A stretch of DNA of 32,588 nt. Origin: Cellulomonas sp. (GTDB lineage: Bacteria > Actinomycetota > Actinomycetes > Actinomycetales > Cellulomonadaceae). The stretch's first letter is position 1, and each line of letters opens with the position of its first letter. The notes under the pieces were generated by a model. It did no database searches and was not told the origin of the DNA. It worked only from the letters and a program-made list of their open reading frames with translations. The stretch lies in the NCBI GenBank assembly GCA_017882855.1, contig JADGOR010000015.1, positions 1 through 32,588 on the forward strand, given 5' to 3'. Of the stretch, positions 12,392 through 20,618 are shown piece by piece. Position numbers and translations under genes: made by a program.

Positions 12392-12524
12392 GAAGCCCCC
12401 ACCCTCACCTGAAGCGGCGAGGAGGGCGTTCGTCGCGACGGTGAACAGAGCAAACTCCCGCTAGTCATGAGTTCCGATGCGCGCCCGTCATCCGGGCATG
12501 CCCTTGGACCGAGCCATCAAGGAT

Positions 12525-12537
12525 CGCGGTCAGCCTA
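12525..12537 (-). promoter_or_regulatory. possible promoter -10 element for the atp genes
   Basis: On the minus strand TAGGCT (12537-12532) fits an actinobacterial -10 element; the predicted start would be near 12525, about 77 nt before the CTG at 12448. No convincing -35 is seen. It lies in the gap between the atpI-like gene and atpB, where the atp operon promoter is expected. A 10-bp perfect palindrome GGGCATGCCC (12494-12503) lies just downstream in the leader. Confidence 0.25.
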
Positions 12538-12551
12538 ACGCATCGAGAGGC

Positions 12552-13001
12552 CTAGCCCCTGCTCGGCTCGGTGTACGGAACCCGCCCCCGGCGCACTGCC
12601 AGGTAGTCCAGCGCGGCCGATCCGAGGACCCCGGCGAACAGCACGACAGCGAACACGATCCGGTGATAGAAGTGACGGTCGCCCAGCGCGACGAGCACCG
12701 CCACCACCAGGGCCATCTTCACCAGCCAGGTACCCATGATGACGGCGCCCGTGGTGGCGACCGAGGACCGCGCCGTCACGAGCATCGACACGATCGTGCT
12801 GCCGCTGAAGAGCAGGGCCACGGCGATGCCCAGCAGCGCGCCCCAGACGCCTGGAAGACCTGCCACGAGAGCGCCGACGCCCACCCCGAGGACTGCCAGC
12901 GGGCCGAGCAGGAGCAACATGTCGCGCAGAGCGGTGCGGAAGACGGCGCGGACGGGGTCGGGGGCCTGGGTCACCTCCACGGCGCGGTCGGGTACCGACA
13001 T
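12552..13001 (-). CDS. AtpI-like small membrane protein, 149 aa
   Basis: Four predicted transmembrane helices: around residues 28-48 (LLLLGPLAVLGVGVGALVAG), 52-74, 83-106 (GAVIMGTWLVKMALVVAVLVAL) and 113-134. It sits directly upstream of atpB, where the AtpI (Fo assembly or Mg2+-related) protein occurs, and the four-helix arrangement agrees. Sequence similarity to proteobacterial AtpI is low, so the identity rests mainly on position and topology. The ATG at 13001 follows the wecA-like gene stop by one base, so it is coupled to that gene. Confidence 0.75.
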   Translation of the reverse strand: MSVPDRAVEVTQAPDPVRAVFRTALRDMLLLLGPLAVLGVGVGALVAGLPGVWGALLGIAVALLFSGSTIVSMLVTARSSVATTGAVIMGTWLVKMALVVAVLVALGDRHFYHRIVFAVVLFAGVLGSAALDYLAVRRGRVPYTEPSRG

Positions 13002-13002
13002 G

Positions 13003-14118
13003 TCAGGCCTCCTTCGGTTCGGCCACCGGGCGGCCGCGGTGTCGCAACGGCCCGACCGTGAGGAGCACCGCGGCGACGAAACCGACCGCGAGCAGGATCA
13101 CCGCGGTCGTCGTGGATACGACGACGAGGGCCGCTGCGCCGAAGGCGCACACCGCGGTCCAGACGTACATGATGGCGACCGCACGCCGGTGCGAGTGACC
13201 GAGCGCGAGCAACCGGTGGTGCAGGTGCATCCGATCGGCGTGGAACGGCGAGTGCCCAGCGCGGATGCGCCGGAACACGGCGAGCGTCATGTCGACCAAC
13301 GGAATGAGCATGACGGCGGCCGGTAGCACGATCGGCAGGAACGCCGGCAGCGACTGCCGAGCCGAAACGACCTTTGGATCGATCTGCCCCGTGACGACGA
13401 TCGCGGCGCCGGCAAAGACCAGGCCGATCAGCATCGCGCCCGAGTCACCCATGAAGATGCGGGCCGGGTAGAAGTTGTGCGGCAAGAAGCCCAGACAGGT
13501 GCCGACCAGCGCGGCGATGACGAGCGTCGCGAGGCTTGACCAGTCACCAGGGCTCGCGTTCCGGGCCAGCAGGTAGGTGTAGACGAAGAAGGCCGTGCCA
13601 CCGATCGCGATGACCCCGGCCGCGAGTCCGTCCAGGCCGTCGACGAAGTTCACCGCGTTCATCGCGATCACCGCCAGGATGACCGTGGCGAACAACGAGA
13701 GCCGGGCCGATCCGATCGTCAAGCCGGCGATCGGGATCGTCACCAGCTGGACGCCCTGCCACGCCATGATCCCGGCGGCGAGGACCTGACCGACGAGCTT
13801 GGTCACCCAGTCGAGGTCCCAGATGTCGTCGGCGACTCCGACGAGGCACACGAGTGCGCCACCGGCCAGGATGGCCCAGGCCGCACTCGATGCCGCGAAG
13901 ACGCCCGAGAGGAACGGCATCCGGGCCGCAAAGAGCAGCGCGACCGCGAACCCGAGCAACATGGCGACCCCACCGAGCCGTGGCGTCGGCACCGTGTGCA
14001 CGTCCCGTGCGCGCACCGCCGTGACCGCGCCGGTCCGGATCGCGAGCCAGCGCGCCATCGGCGTCGTGAGATACGTGACCGCGGCCGCGATGAGCATGAC
14101 GAGCAGATAGACCCTCAT
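13003..14118 (-). CDS. wecA: undecaprenyl-phosphate GlcNAc-1-phosphate transferase (WecA/TagO/MraY family), 371 aa
   Basis: Transfers a sugar-1-phosphate, probably GlcNAc-1-P, from a UDP-sugar to the undecaprenyl-phosphate carrier, the first membrane step of cell-envelope glycan synthesis. It is a polytopic membrane protein with about 11 helices. Catalytic motifs seen: DDIWD (about 97-101), NFVDGLDG (157-164), FMGDSG (223-227), and the cytoplasmic His loop HADRMHLHH (293-301), which is the WecA/TagO type rather than MraY. The ATG at 14118 overlaps the preceding gene's stop (ATGA). This position upstream of atp genes is common in actinobacteria. The sugar specificity is inferred from the family. 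Confidence 0.9.
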   Translation of the reverse strand: MRVYLLVMLIAAAVTYLTTPMARWLAIRTGAVTAVRARDVHTVPTPRLGGVAMLLGFAVALLFAARMPFLSGVFAASSAAWAILAGGALVCLVGVADDIWDLDWVTKLVGQVLAAGIMAWQGVQLVTIPIAGLTIGSARLSLFATVILAVIAMNAVNFVDGLDGLAAGVIAIGGTAFFVYTYLLARNASPGDWSSLATLVIAALVGTCLGFLPHNFYPARIFMGDSGAMLIGLVFAGAAIVVTGQIDPKVVSARQSLPAFLPIVLPAAVMLIPLVDMTLAVFRRIRAGHSPFHADRMHLHHRLLALGHSHRRAVAIMYVWTAVCAFGAAALVVVSTTTAVILLAVGFVAAVLLTVGPLRHRGRPVAEPKEA

Positions 14119-14783
14119 GAGGCGCTCGCCTCACCCGGATCGTCGATCGAGACGACCGACTGCAGCTGCTCGAGGGAGATGGCACCGGAGCGCACCAGCC
14201 GGAGCGCGTCGCCGGTCGCGTCGACGATGGTCGACGCGACCCCACCCGGGGCACGACCGGAGTCGAGATAGACCGCGACGGAGCCGCCGAGCTGCGCGAA
14301 CGCCGCCTCCGCGGACAGCGCGGCGGGCTGTCCGGTCACGTTCGCGCTCGAGACCGCGAGCGGTCCGGTGCGAGCAAGCAGCGCGAGCGCGGCGGGATGG
14401 TCCGGCATCCGGATCGCGACCGTGCCGCCCGTGTCACCGAAGTCCCACGCGAGCGAGCTGTGCGCCCGGCAGATGATGGTCAGGCCGCCCGGCCAGAAGC
14501 CCGCCACGAGCGCGCGGACGTCATCGGACACGCTCGTGGCCAGGCCGTCGAGAGTCCGCGCATCGGGCACCAGGACCGGCGGAGGCATTTGCCTGCCCCG
14601 CCCCTTCGCGGACAGCAGGGCGGCAACCGCGGCCGGGTTGAAGGCGTCCGCGGCAAGGCCGTACACCGTGTCCGTCGGGACCACGACCAAGGCGCCGCGG
14701 GACAGCGCGTGCACCGCCTCGTCGATCGCAGGACCCCACGTGGCGGCACTCGCACACGGCAGGATCGACGTCGGCTCAGTCAC
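14115..14783 (-). CDS. L-threonylcarbamoyladenylate synthase (Sua5/YrdC/TsaC), 222 aa
   Basis: Makes threonylcarbamoyl-AMP from Thr, bicarbonate and ATP for the t6A37 modification of ANN-decoding tRNAs. The YrdC domain spans nearly the whole protein: [20 protein letters not shown], then [24 protein letters not shown], and [10 protein letters not shown]. There is no long C-terminal Sua5 domain, so it is the short form. GTG 14783 is chosen because it gives a 4-nt GTGA overlap with the prmC stop; the frame is open to 14825, but that upstream part is antisense-like Arg-rich coding inside prmC. Threonine made by hom-thrC-thrB nearby is a substrate, but the link is only positional. Confidence 0.93.
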   Translation of the reverse strand: MTEPTSILPCASAATWGPAIDEAVHALSRGALVVVPTDTVYGLAADAFNPAAVAALLSAKGRGRQMPPPVLVPDARTLDGLATSVSDDVRALVAGFWPGGLTIICRAHSSLAWDFGDTGGTVAIRMPDHPAALALLARTGPLAVSSANVTGQPAALSAEAAFAQLGGSVAVYLDSGRAPGGVASTIVDATGDALRLVRSGAISLEQLQSVVSIDDPGEASAS

Positions 14784-15808
14784 GACGGCGAGTGTGCCAC
14801 GTCGGGGTCGTCCGGCGCTGCACAACCTCGAACATCACGATCCACCGCAGTCACCGGATCGGTCGGTGTCGACGGGACCTCCGACGCGCGCCGTGCGACC
14901 ACCATCCGGTCGCGACCGCCCAGATCAGCGCGCGTCGACACCTCGGTGAACGCTCCGCTCGCGGTCGCCAGTCGACGCACCGCCTCGGCCTGGACGTCGG
15001 CGTGCTCCATCACGAGCAGGCCGCCAGGTGCGAGCAGGCGAGCGGCCGCGAGGACGACTCCCCGAGGGACGTCGAGGCCATCAACGCCGCCGCCGTACAG
15101 AGCGATCCGCGGGTCGTGGTCACGCACCTCCGGATCGACCGGGACGGCGTCGGGCGGCACGTACGGCGGGTTGCTGACGACGACGTCGACCTGTCCGTCG
15201 AGCTCGGCCAGGGCGCTCCGGGCATCGGCCAGGTGCAGGGTGACCGGTGACCTCGCGTGCTCGCGGGCGTTGCGCTCGGCCCAGGCATGCGCTAGCGGAT
15301 CGACCTCGACGGCGTGGACCCGCGCCGCGGGAACCTCGGCCGCGACAGCCAGCGCGATGGCGCCGGAGCCCGTGCACAGGTCGACCACCAGAGGTTGTCG
15401 ACCCGCCGCGACCAGACGGTTGGCCTCGTCGATGGCGACCTGAGCGACGGACTCTGTCTCCGGCCGGGGCACGAAGACCCCGGGGCCGACGGCGAGGTCC
15501 ACGCCCCGGAACGGCGCTCGGCCGGTCAGGTGCTGGAGCGGGATCCGGCGGGCCCGCTCGTCCACCAGGTCCATCAGGTTGGCGGGAGCGGCGCGACCGA
15601 GGATCTCGGCCGCGCGCACCTCGGCTCGACCCAGGCCCATCAGGTGCCCGGCCAGCAGCTCGGCATCGGCGCGCGGCGTCGCGATCCCGGCGGTCGCGAG
15701 GATCCGCTCGGCCTCGCGCAGGGCGTCCGTGAGAGAGGAGCCCCCCGGTGCCGGGCTGCTCCCGCCGGGTGGCGCGTCGGCGCCCCTGCCGTTGTCTTTG
15801 CCGGACAT
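14780..15808 (-). CDS. prmC: peptide chain release factor N5-glutamine methyltransferase PrmC, 342 aa
   Basis: Methylates the Gln of the GGQ motif in release factors using S-adenosylmethionine. The N-terminal helical domain covers about residues 25-95. The SAM site is VVDLCTGSGAIAL (about 141-153), and the catalytic NPPY tetrapeptide is at 213-216. The first 25 residues are Gly/Ser/Pro-rich and probably disordered, so the true start may be a little later, but no standard codon stands out. There is also a C-terminal extension of about 40 residues after the last conserved strand (RMVVARR). It sits 18 nt after prfA, whose product is its substrate. Confidence 0.94.
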   Translation of the reverse strand: MSGKDNGRGADAPPGGSSPAPGGSSLTDALREAERILATAGIATPRADAELLAGHLMGLGRAEVRAAEILGRAAPANLMDLVDERARRIPLQHLTGRAPFRGVDLAVGPGVFVPRPETESVAQVAIDEANRLVAAGRQPLVVDLCTGSGAIALAVAAEVPAARVHAVEVDPLAHAWAERNAREHARSPVTLHLADARSALAELDGQVDVVVSNPPYVPPDAVPVDPEVRDHDPRIALYGGGVDGLDVPRGVVLAAARLLAPGGLLVMEHADVQAEAVRRLATASGAFTEVSTRADLGGRDRMVVARRASEVPSTPTDPVTAVDRDVRGCAAPDDPDVAHSPS

Positions 15809-15826
15809 GCCGCGTCCGCCCAGCGA

Positions 15827-16915
15827 TCAGCGAGTGCCGGCGGTGGCCAGCCGCTCGGCCTCGTCGGCGTCGATCAGGGACCGGATCACCGGGTCGAGGT
15901 CGCCGTCGAGCACCTGGTCGAGGTTGTACGCCTTGAATCCGGTGCGATGATCGGCGATCCGGTTCTCCGGGTAGTTGTAGGTGCGGATCCGCTCGGAACG
16001 GTCGACCGTCCTGACCTGCGCGTGCCGCAGCTCGGACGCCTCCGCGTCGGCAATGACCTGGGCGGCCGCGAGGAGGCGCGCGCGCAGGATCCGCAGCGCC
16101 TGCTCCTTGTTCTGGAGCTGGGACTTCTCGTTCTGGCAGGACACGACGATGCCGGTCGGCAGGTGGGTGATGCGCACCGCGGAATCGGTCGTGTTCACCG
16201 ACTGGCCGCCCGGGCCGGACGAGCGGAAGACGTCGATCCGAAGGTCGTTGGGGTCCACCTCGACCTCCCCGGCGTCCTCGACCTCGGGCATCACGAGCAC
16301 TCCCGCGGCCGAGGTGTGGATCCGACCCTGGGACTCCGTCACCGGGACGCGTTGGACCCGGTGCACGCCACCCTCGTACTTGAGGTGCGCCCAGACGCCG
16401 TCCGCGGGCGCCACTGAGCCACGAGCCTTGATGGCCACGGAGATGTCCTTGAAGCCGCCCAGGCCGGTCTCGGTCGCGTCGAGCACCTCGGCGGCCCAGC
16501 CACGCCGTTCGGCATAGCGCAGGTACATCCGGAGCAGGTCGCCCGCGAAGAGGGCGGACTCCTCGCCGCCCTCACCGGCCTTGATCTCCATGATCACGTC
16601 CCGCGCGTCGTCCGGGTCCCGGGGCACCAGCACGCGACGAAGGTGCTCGGCAGCGGCATCGGCCGCGCCGCGCAGGACGGGCAGCTCAGCCGCGAAGGAC
16701 TCGTCGTCGGGTGCGAGCTCCGCCGCGGCGTCGGCGTCGTCGGTTGCTTGCCGCCATGCGGAATACGCCCTCGCCACCGGTACCAGGACGGCGTACCGGC
16801 GACCGAGGGCGCGGGCGCGGGCGGGATCGGCGTGAATCGACGGATCGGACAGCCGGTGCTCGATCTCCGCGTGCTCGGCGAGCAGCGGCTCGGCGGCCTC
16901 GAAGTTCTCGCTCAC
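15827..16915 (-). CDS. prfA: peptide chain release factor 1, 362 aa
   Basis: Recognises UAA and UAG in the ribosomal A site and triggers release of the finished protein. The codon-recognition tripeptide is of the RF1 P-x-T type (Pro191-Val-Thr193, within [15 protein letters not shown]), not the SPF of RF2. The catalytic GGQ is at residues 236-238 ([17 protein letters not shown]). The length is normal. The start is GTG 16915 with GGGAGGA about 6 nt upstream. It heads the run prfA-prmC-sua5-wecA-atpI, whose members overlap or are separated by 18 nt or fewer. Confidence 0.97.
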   Translation of the reverse strand: MSENFEAAEPLLAEHAEIEHRLSDPSIHADPARARALGRRYAVLVPVARAYSAWRQATDDADAAAELAPDDESFAAELPVLRGAADAAAEHLRRVLVPRDPDDARDVIMEIKAGEGGEESALFAGDLLRMYLRYAERRGWAAEVLDATETGLGGFKDISVAIKARGSVAPADGVWAHLKYEGGVHRVQRVPVTESQGRIHTSAAGVLVMPEVEDAGEVEVDPNDLRIDVFRSSGPGGQSVNTTDSAVRITHLPTGIVVSCQNEKSQLQNKEQALRILRARLLAAAQVIADAEASELRHAQVRTVDRSERIRTYNYPENRIADHRTGFKAYNLDQVLDGDLDPVIRSLIDADEAERLATAGTR

Positions 16916-16953
16916 GTCAGTCCTCCCGTCCCAGCATGATCCGGATACGACGA

Positions 16954-17005
16954 CGCCGGTGGAGCGGCCACCCCGTCACCAGGACGGTGCGCGCTTCCAC
17001 CGGCG
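16954..17005 (-). terminator. hairpin terminator after rpmE
   Basis: A 10-bp perfect stem (CGCCGGTGGA, 16954-16963, with TCCACCGGCG, 16996-17005) encloses a smaller nested CCGTC/GACGG hairpin. It lies about 10 nt after the rpmE stop and before prfA. There is no U tract, as is usual for high-GC actinobacterial terminators. It probably separates rpmE transcription from prfA at least in part. Confidence 0.55.
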
Positions 17006-17014
17006 ACGGAGGAA

Positions 17015-17230
17015 CTACTTGGCCGGCCTCTTGCCGTAGCGAGCCTCGAAGCGCGCGACACGGCCACCGGTGTCGAGGATCTTCTGCTTACCGGTGTAGA
17101 AGGGGTGGCACTCGTTGCAGACGTCGGCGTGGATCTGGCCGGACGTGGCGGTGCTCCGGGTGATGAAGGTGTTCCCGCAGGTGCAGGTCACCGTGGTCTC
17201 CACATACGCTGGGTGGATAGCAGGCTTCAC
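17015..17230 (-). CDS. rpmE: 50S ribosomal protein bL31 (zinc-binding form), 71 aa
   Basis: A protein of the large ribosomal subunit that bridges to the small subunit. The zinc ligands of the C+ form are present: CTCGNTF (two Cys, about residues 16-18) and CNEC (about 38-41). The start [19 protein letters not shown] is typical. The start codon is GTG 17230 with a near-perfect GGAGGA site upstream. A zinc-free paralogue is often carried elsewhere in such genomes under Zur control; none is in this window. The upstream region carries a sigma-R-like promoter candidate. Confidence 0.97.
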   Translation of the reverse strand: MKPAIHPAYVETTVTCTCGNTFITRSTATSGQIHADVCNECHPFYTGKQKILDTGGRVARFEARYGKRPAK

Positions 17231-17283
17231 AGCGTCCTCCTTGTTCAGCCGTCGCCGGGTCGTTCCCGTGAGTCGGGTACGTG

Positions 17284-17310
17284 AACCGGAGACCGACCCT
17301 CAAGTATTCC
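17284..17310 (-). promoter_or_regulatory. possible sigma-R/sigma-H-type promoter of rpmE
   Basis: On the minus strand GGAAT (17310-17306) is followed after 19 nt by GTT (17286-17284). This matches the GGAAT-N18/19-GTT consensus of the thiol-stress sigma factor SigR/SigH of actinobacteria. The predicted start is about 45 nt before the rpmE GTG, a reasonable leader. rpmE has been reported as a sigma-R target in Streptomyces coelicolor (established, recalled without a source check). Assignment here is by pattern only. Confidence 0.4.
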
Positions 17311-17337
17311 AGAGTTCCACCCGATACCGAAATTACG

Positions 17338-18348
17338 ATGAGTACTTTCGCGTCAAGGGAACGGACCTTGTCGCACCCGGCACGACTGGGGCGGCTCGCG
17401 AGCGCTGCCCTCGCCGTGGGCCTGACGCTGGCGGCTCTGGCGCTCGGTGGAGCGGTCGCGTCGGCTTCGGCCGCGACGTCGACCACGCAGCAGACGACGG
17501 CCCGCACCGCGCTGGCCCCCGCCGTGCTCCGGACGGGCAGCCCGGCGCAGGATCTGCTGGCCCTGACCAACCAGGCGCGCGCAGCCGCCGGGCTCGCACC
17601 GCTCACCTGGAGCGCCGGGATCGCGGCGATGGCGCAGAACTGGTCGCAGTCCATGGCAGGCGACGCCACGGTCTGCGCGGTTCCCCCCCTCGCCCACAAC
17701 CCGAGCTACAAGGACCAGACCCCCGGGAACTGGACCAAGGTCGGCGAGAACGTCGGTTGCGCCGAGCCGGCCAGCGCGACCGTGATCTTCAACGCGTGGA
17801 TGGGCTCGGGGGGGCACAAGGAGAACATCCTGCGGCCCGAGTTCACCCACGTCGGGATCGGCTGGGCCGTGACGGCGAACGGCATCGCGTTCGCCACTCA
17901 GGACTTCGCCACCTACCCGAGCACCAAGCAGGCAGCTCCCGCCGCCGCACCGGCGGCACCCGCGCCAACCCCGACGCCCGCCAAGAAGATCGCCGCCGCC
18001 AAGCCGAAGAGTCCGCCGCCCGCGCCGACCCCCGCGCCGGCCTCCACCCCCGCGCCGGCCTCCACCCCCGCGCCGGCCATCGAGCCGGTCGCGAACACAG
18101 TTGGCGAGCCGACTCCCGCTCCGTCGACGCGGCCCAGCCCCGTTGACTCCGCGACCCCCACGTCGTCGACCTCAGCGGGTGCCGCACCCGGGCTGGGCAA
18201 CGTTCTGCCGCAGCCGTGGAGCGCACAAGGCGCCGCGGACCAGAACGCCTCGACCAACTGGGTCATCCCCGCGGGAGTCAGCACGCTGACCCTCATCGTC
18301 GGAGGCGCGTGGATCTACCTCGCTCGCCGGCGTAGCCTCGCGGCCTGA
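17338..18348 (+). CDS. exported CAP/SCP-domain protein with Pro/Ala linker and C-terminal membrane anchor, 336 aa
   Basis: A cell-surface or secreted CAP (SCP/PR1-like) protein; bacterial members have poorly known functions. A signal peptide covers about residues 1-46 (hydrophobic core ALAVGLTLAALALGGAVASA). The CAP domain spans about 68-193: LLALTNQARAAAGLAPLTWS, GENVG, WMGSGGHKENIL and HVGIGWAV, with Cys113 and Cys141 able to form a disulfide. A Pro/Ala/Thr-rich linker follows (about 198-285), then a hydrophobic helix (about 308-326) and a basic tail ARRRSLAA. This resembles a cell-wall sorting layout, but no LPXTG is seen (LPQPW occurs upstream). ATG 17338 is preferred; an in-frame GTG at 17281 would overlap the rpmE promoter region. 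Confidence 0.88.
   Translation: MSTFASRERTLSHPARLGRLASAALAVGLTLAALALGGAVASASAATSTTQQTTARTALAPAVLRTGSPAQDLLALTNQARAAAGLAPLTWSAGIAAMAQNWSQSMAGDATVCAVPPLAHNPSYKDQTPGNWTKVGENVGCAEPASATVIFNAWMGSGGHKENILRPEFTHVGIGWAVTANGIAFATQDFATYPSTKQAAPAAAPAAPAPTPTPAKKIAAAKPKSPPPAPTPAPASTPAPASTPAPAIEPVANTVGEPTPAPSTRPSPVDSATPTSSTSAGAAPGLGNVLPQPWSAQGAADQNASTNWVIPAGVSTLTLIVGGAWIYLARRRSLAA
18031..18078 (+). repeat. 18-bp tandem repeat in the CAP-protein linker
   Basis: Two identical full copies and a partial third copy of an 18-bp unit encode PAPAST-PAPAST-PAPA. The repeat is exact at DNA level, suggesting recent slippage in the surface-exposed linker. Confidence 0.8.
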
Positions 18349-18462
18349 TCGCGCCCCCCAATCCGACAGCGGCGTCGTGGGCCTCGCCTCCGTCGCACCG
18401 CGGCAGTGCCGAACGGCAGCCCGGCAGGTGCGGATGCCTGGGTCATCAGCGCCCCCGGACGC

Positions 18463-18500
18463 ACGTGAGCCGCGGACCCCGAGGGGCCCGCGGCTCACGT
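18463..18500. terminator. bidirectional hairpin terminator between the CAP gene and rho
   Basis: A 13-bp perfect stem (ACGTGAGCCGCGG with CCGCGGCTCACGT) is followed inward by an A/C mismatch and a CCC/GGG extension closing a CGAG tetraloop. It lies between convergent genes, 115 nt after the CAP stop and 16 nt from the rho stop, so it can serve both strands. No U tract is seen. The remaining 18349-18462 shows no gene. Confidence 0.75.
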
Positions 18501-18515
18501 GATGCTGGTACGACC

Positions 18516-20381
18516 TCAGTGCCGGGACGTGTCCAGGTCGCCGTTGCCCGAGCCTGGTGTCGTCTTTTGAACCTGGAGCAAGAACTCGACGTTCGAGTGC
18601 GTCTCGCGCAGCTTGGACAGCAACAGCTCGATCGCCTGCTGCTGGTCCAGCGCGGACATCACCCGACGCAGCGTCCAGTTGATCTTGAGCTCGTCCGGTG
18701 GGATGAGGATCTCCTCGCGCCGGGTACCGGACGCGTCCACATCCACCGCGGGGAAGATCCGCTTGTCCGCGAGCATCCGGGAGAGCTTGAGCTCCATGTT
18801 CCCGGTGCCCTTGAACTCCTCGAAGATGACCTCGTCGGCCTTGGAGCCGGTCTCGACCAGAGCGGTCGCCAGGATGGTCAGCGAACCGCCGTGCTCGATG
18901 TTGCGCGCCGCGCCGAAGAATCGCTTCGGCGGGTACAGCGCGCTCGAGTCGACACCACCGGACAGGATGCGGCCCGAGGCTGGCGCGGAGATGTTGTACG
19001 CACGACCGAGCCGCGTGATCGAGTCCAGCAGGACGACGACGTCCTGCCCCAGCTCGACGAGCCGCTTGGCGCGTTCGATGGCTAGCTCCGCGACCGTCGT
19101 GTGGTCATCGGCCGGGCGGTCGAAGGTCGAGGCGATGACCTCACCCTTGACCGTGCGCTGCATGTCGGTGACCTCTTCAGGCCGCTCGTCCACGAGCACG
19201 ACCATGAGGTGGACCTCGGGGTTGTTCGTGGTGATCGCGTTCGCGATCGCCTGCAGGACTAGCGTCTTGCCCGCCTTGGGTGGCGAGACGATCAGGCCGC
19301 GCTGGCCCTTGCCGATCGGCGCGACCAGGTCGATCACGCGGGTCGTCAGGATGTTCTCCGTGGTCTCGAGGCGCAGCCGTTCCTGCGGGTAGAGCGGCGT
19401 GAGCTTGCCGAACTCGGGACGGTCCTTGGCTTCCTCAGGAGGCATCCCGTTCACCGTGTCGAGACGGACCAGCGCGTTGAACTTCTGACGCTGGTTCAGG
19501 CTCTCGCCCTCGCGCGGCTGACGCACCGCGCCGGTGACGGCGTCGCCCTTGCGGAGGTAGTTCTTCTTGATCTGGCCGAGCGAGATGTAGACGTCGTTCG
19601 ACCCGGGGAGGTAGCCCGAGGTCCGGATGAAGCCGTAGCTGTCGAGGATCTCGACGATGCCGGCCACCGGCAGCAGGACGTCATCCTCGGTGACCTCGAC
19701 GTCCTCGTAACCGCCCGGATCGGCGCCCGGCCGACCGCCGCCGCCGCGCGGCTTGCGGTCCCGGTCGCGGTAGCGGCTCCGACGACGTCGGCCACCGCGC
19801 TCGTCGTCGTCCGACATGTACTCGCCGGATCGCTGACCCGAGTTGCGCTGGCCCCCACCTTGGCCCCCACCTTGGCCCCCACCTTGGCCCCCACCTTGGT
19901 TTCCACCCTGGTTTCCACCCTGGTTTCCTCCGCGGGAACGCTGACGGTTGCCCTCCTCGGTGCGACCAGCGGGCTCGCCAGCCTCGGCGCGCCCGTCGCC
20001 GGTCGCGACAGTGACCGCGGCGGCTGCGCGCGCCGAGCGGTCGGCCCGGCTCTCGCCGCGCCGTCCACGGCCGTCGTCACCTGCGTTCCGATCCGGAGCA
20101 TTGACGGTGCGCTCGGTCGCGGCGCCGGTCTTCTCACTCGCCTCGCTGGCGCGGCGAGTCTCCAGTGCGGCCGACCGGGCACTCGACGAAGCTCCGCCGT
20201 GACGCTCCTGGATCGCCGTCACAAGATCGCTCTTGCGCATCTTGGAGGTACCCGCCACGCCCAGGTTGCCGGCAAGCGCCTGCAGCTCGGGCAGGCGGAG
20301 CGCAGACAAGGCAGGCGGGTGGGTGGCACCGCCCGCTGCACCTGAGGTGCTGCTGGGTGCCGCGTTGATGATGTCTGTCAC
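18516..20381 (-). CDS. rho: transcription termination factor Rho, 621 aa
   Basis: A hexameric RNA-dependent ATPase/translocase that ends transcription. Domains: an N-terminal Rho_N helix bundle (about 23-62, [18 protein letters not shown]), a long disordered insert (about 63-235) rich in Arg, Gly, Asn and Gln, a cold-shock-type RNA-binding domain (about 236-310, [18 protein letters not shown]), and the motor domain with Walker [12 protein letters not shown], Walker [18 protein letters not shown] and the [21 protein letters not shown] segment. At 621 aa it is about 200 longer than E. coli Rho because of the insert, which is typical of actinobacteria. The start is GTG 20381 with GGGGGAAGGA upstream. 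Residues 151-178 are seven 4-residue repeats. Confidence 0.97.
   Translation of the reverse strand: MTDIINAAPSSTSGAAGGATHPPALSALRLPELQALAGNLGVAGTSKMRKSDLVTAIQERHGGASSSARSAALETRRASEASEKTGAATERTVNAPDRNAGDDGRGRRGESRADRSARAAAAVTVATGDGRAEAGEPAGRTEEGNRQRSRGGNQGGNQGGNQGGGQGGGQGGGQGGGQRNSGQRSGEYMSDDDERGGRRRRSRYRDRDRKPRGGGGRPGADPGGYEDVEVTEDDVLLPVAGIVEILDSYGFIRTSGYLPGSNDVYISLGQIKKNYLRKGDAVTGAVRQPREGESLNQRQKFNALVRLDTVNGMPPEEAKDRPEFGKLTPLYPQERLRLETTENILTTRVIDLVAPIGKGQRGLIVSPPKAGKTLVLQAIANAITTNNPEVHLMVVLVDERPEEVTDMQRTVKGEVIASTFDRPADDHTTVAELAIERAKRLVELGQDVVVLLDSITRLGRAYNISAPASGRILSGGVDSSALYPPKRFFGAARNIEHGGSLTILATALVETGSKADEVIFEEFKGTGNMELKLSRMLADKRIFPAVDVDASGTRREEILIPPDELKINWTLRRVMSALDQQQAIELLLSKLRETHSNVEFLLQVQKTTPGSGNGDLDTSRH
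19848..19931 (-). repeat. 12-bp tandem repeat inside rho (7 units)
   Basis: Seven in-frame 12-bp units encode (GGNQ)3(GGGQ)4 at Rho residues 151-178. The four GGGQ units and the GGNQ units are each nearly identical in DNA. This is a slippage-prone tract within the disordered RNA-binding insert, so copy number may differ between strains. Confidence 0.9.
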
Positions 20382-20577
20382 GAAGGATCCTTCCCCCTCG
20401 TCGGCGGCTGGCGCGACGTGCGCTACTCAGCCGGGTTCCGCTCGGCAGTGAGTCGCCGAGCAGCTGTGAGTGCCACGTTTCGGATCGACCCCGCCTCTAG
20501 GCGGACTCGTCGGTGGCGAGATTGCATCCTTTGCGAGGTGTGACCGCGCTGCGGGCTCCCGCAGATTCCAGGGATGT
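20382..20577 (-). promoter_or_regulatory. structured 5' leader of rho
   Basis: About 195 nt without a gene lie between the predicted promoter and the rho GTG. On the minus strand it contains, in order, hairpins CTGCGGG/CCCGCAG (20564-20549), CCGCC/GGCGG (20504-20491) and GCTCGGC/GCCGAGC (20461-20440). It ends with a perfect 12-bp palindrome GAAGGATCCTTC (20393-20382) that contains the AGGA of the ribosome-binding site and abuts the GTG. Rho genes are autoregulated in some bacteria, and the layout is compatible with leader-based control, but no known RNA family is recognised. Confidence 0.45.
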
Positions 20578-20583
20578 GAAGCA

Positions 20584-20592
20584 AGCCTAGCA
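20584..20592 (-). promoter_or_regulatory. predicted extended -10 promoter element of rho
   Basis: The minus strand reads TGCTAGGCT: a TAGGCT -10 with an upstream TGn extension. No good -35 is visible, which is tolerated with an extended -10. It is 27 nt after the thrB stop and would start a leader of about 195 nt. Confidence 0.4.
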
Positions 20593-20618
20593 CCGCGGTT
20601 CGGGTGTCTCGGCCGACC

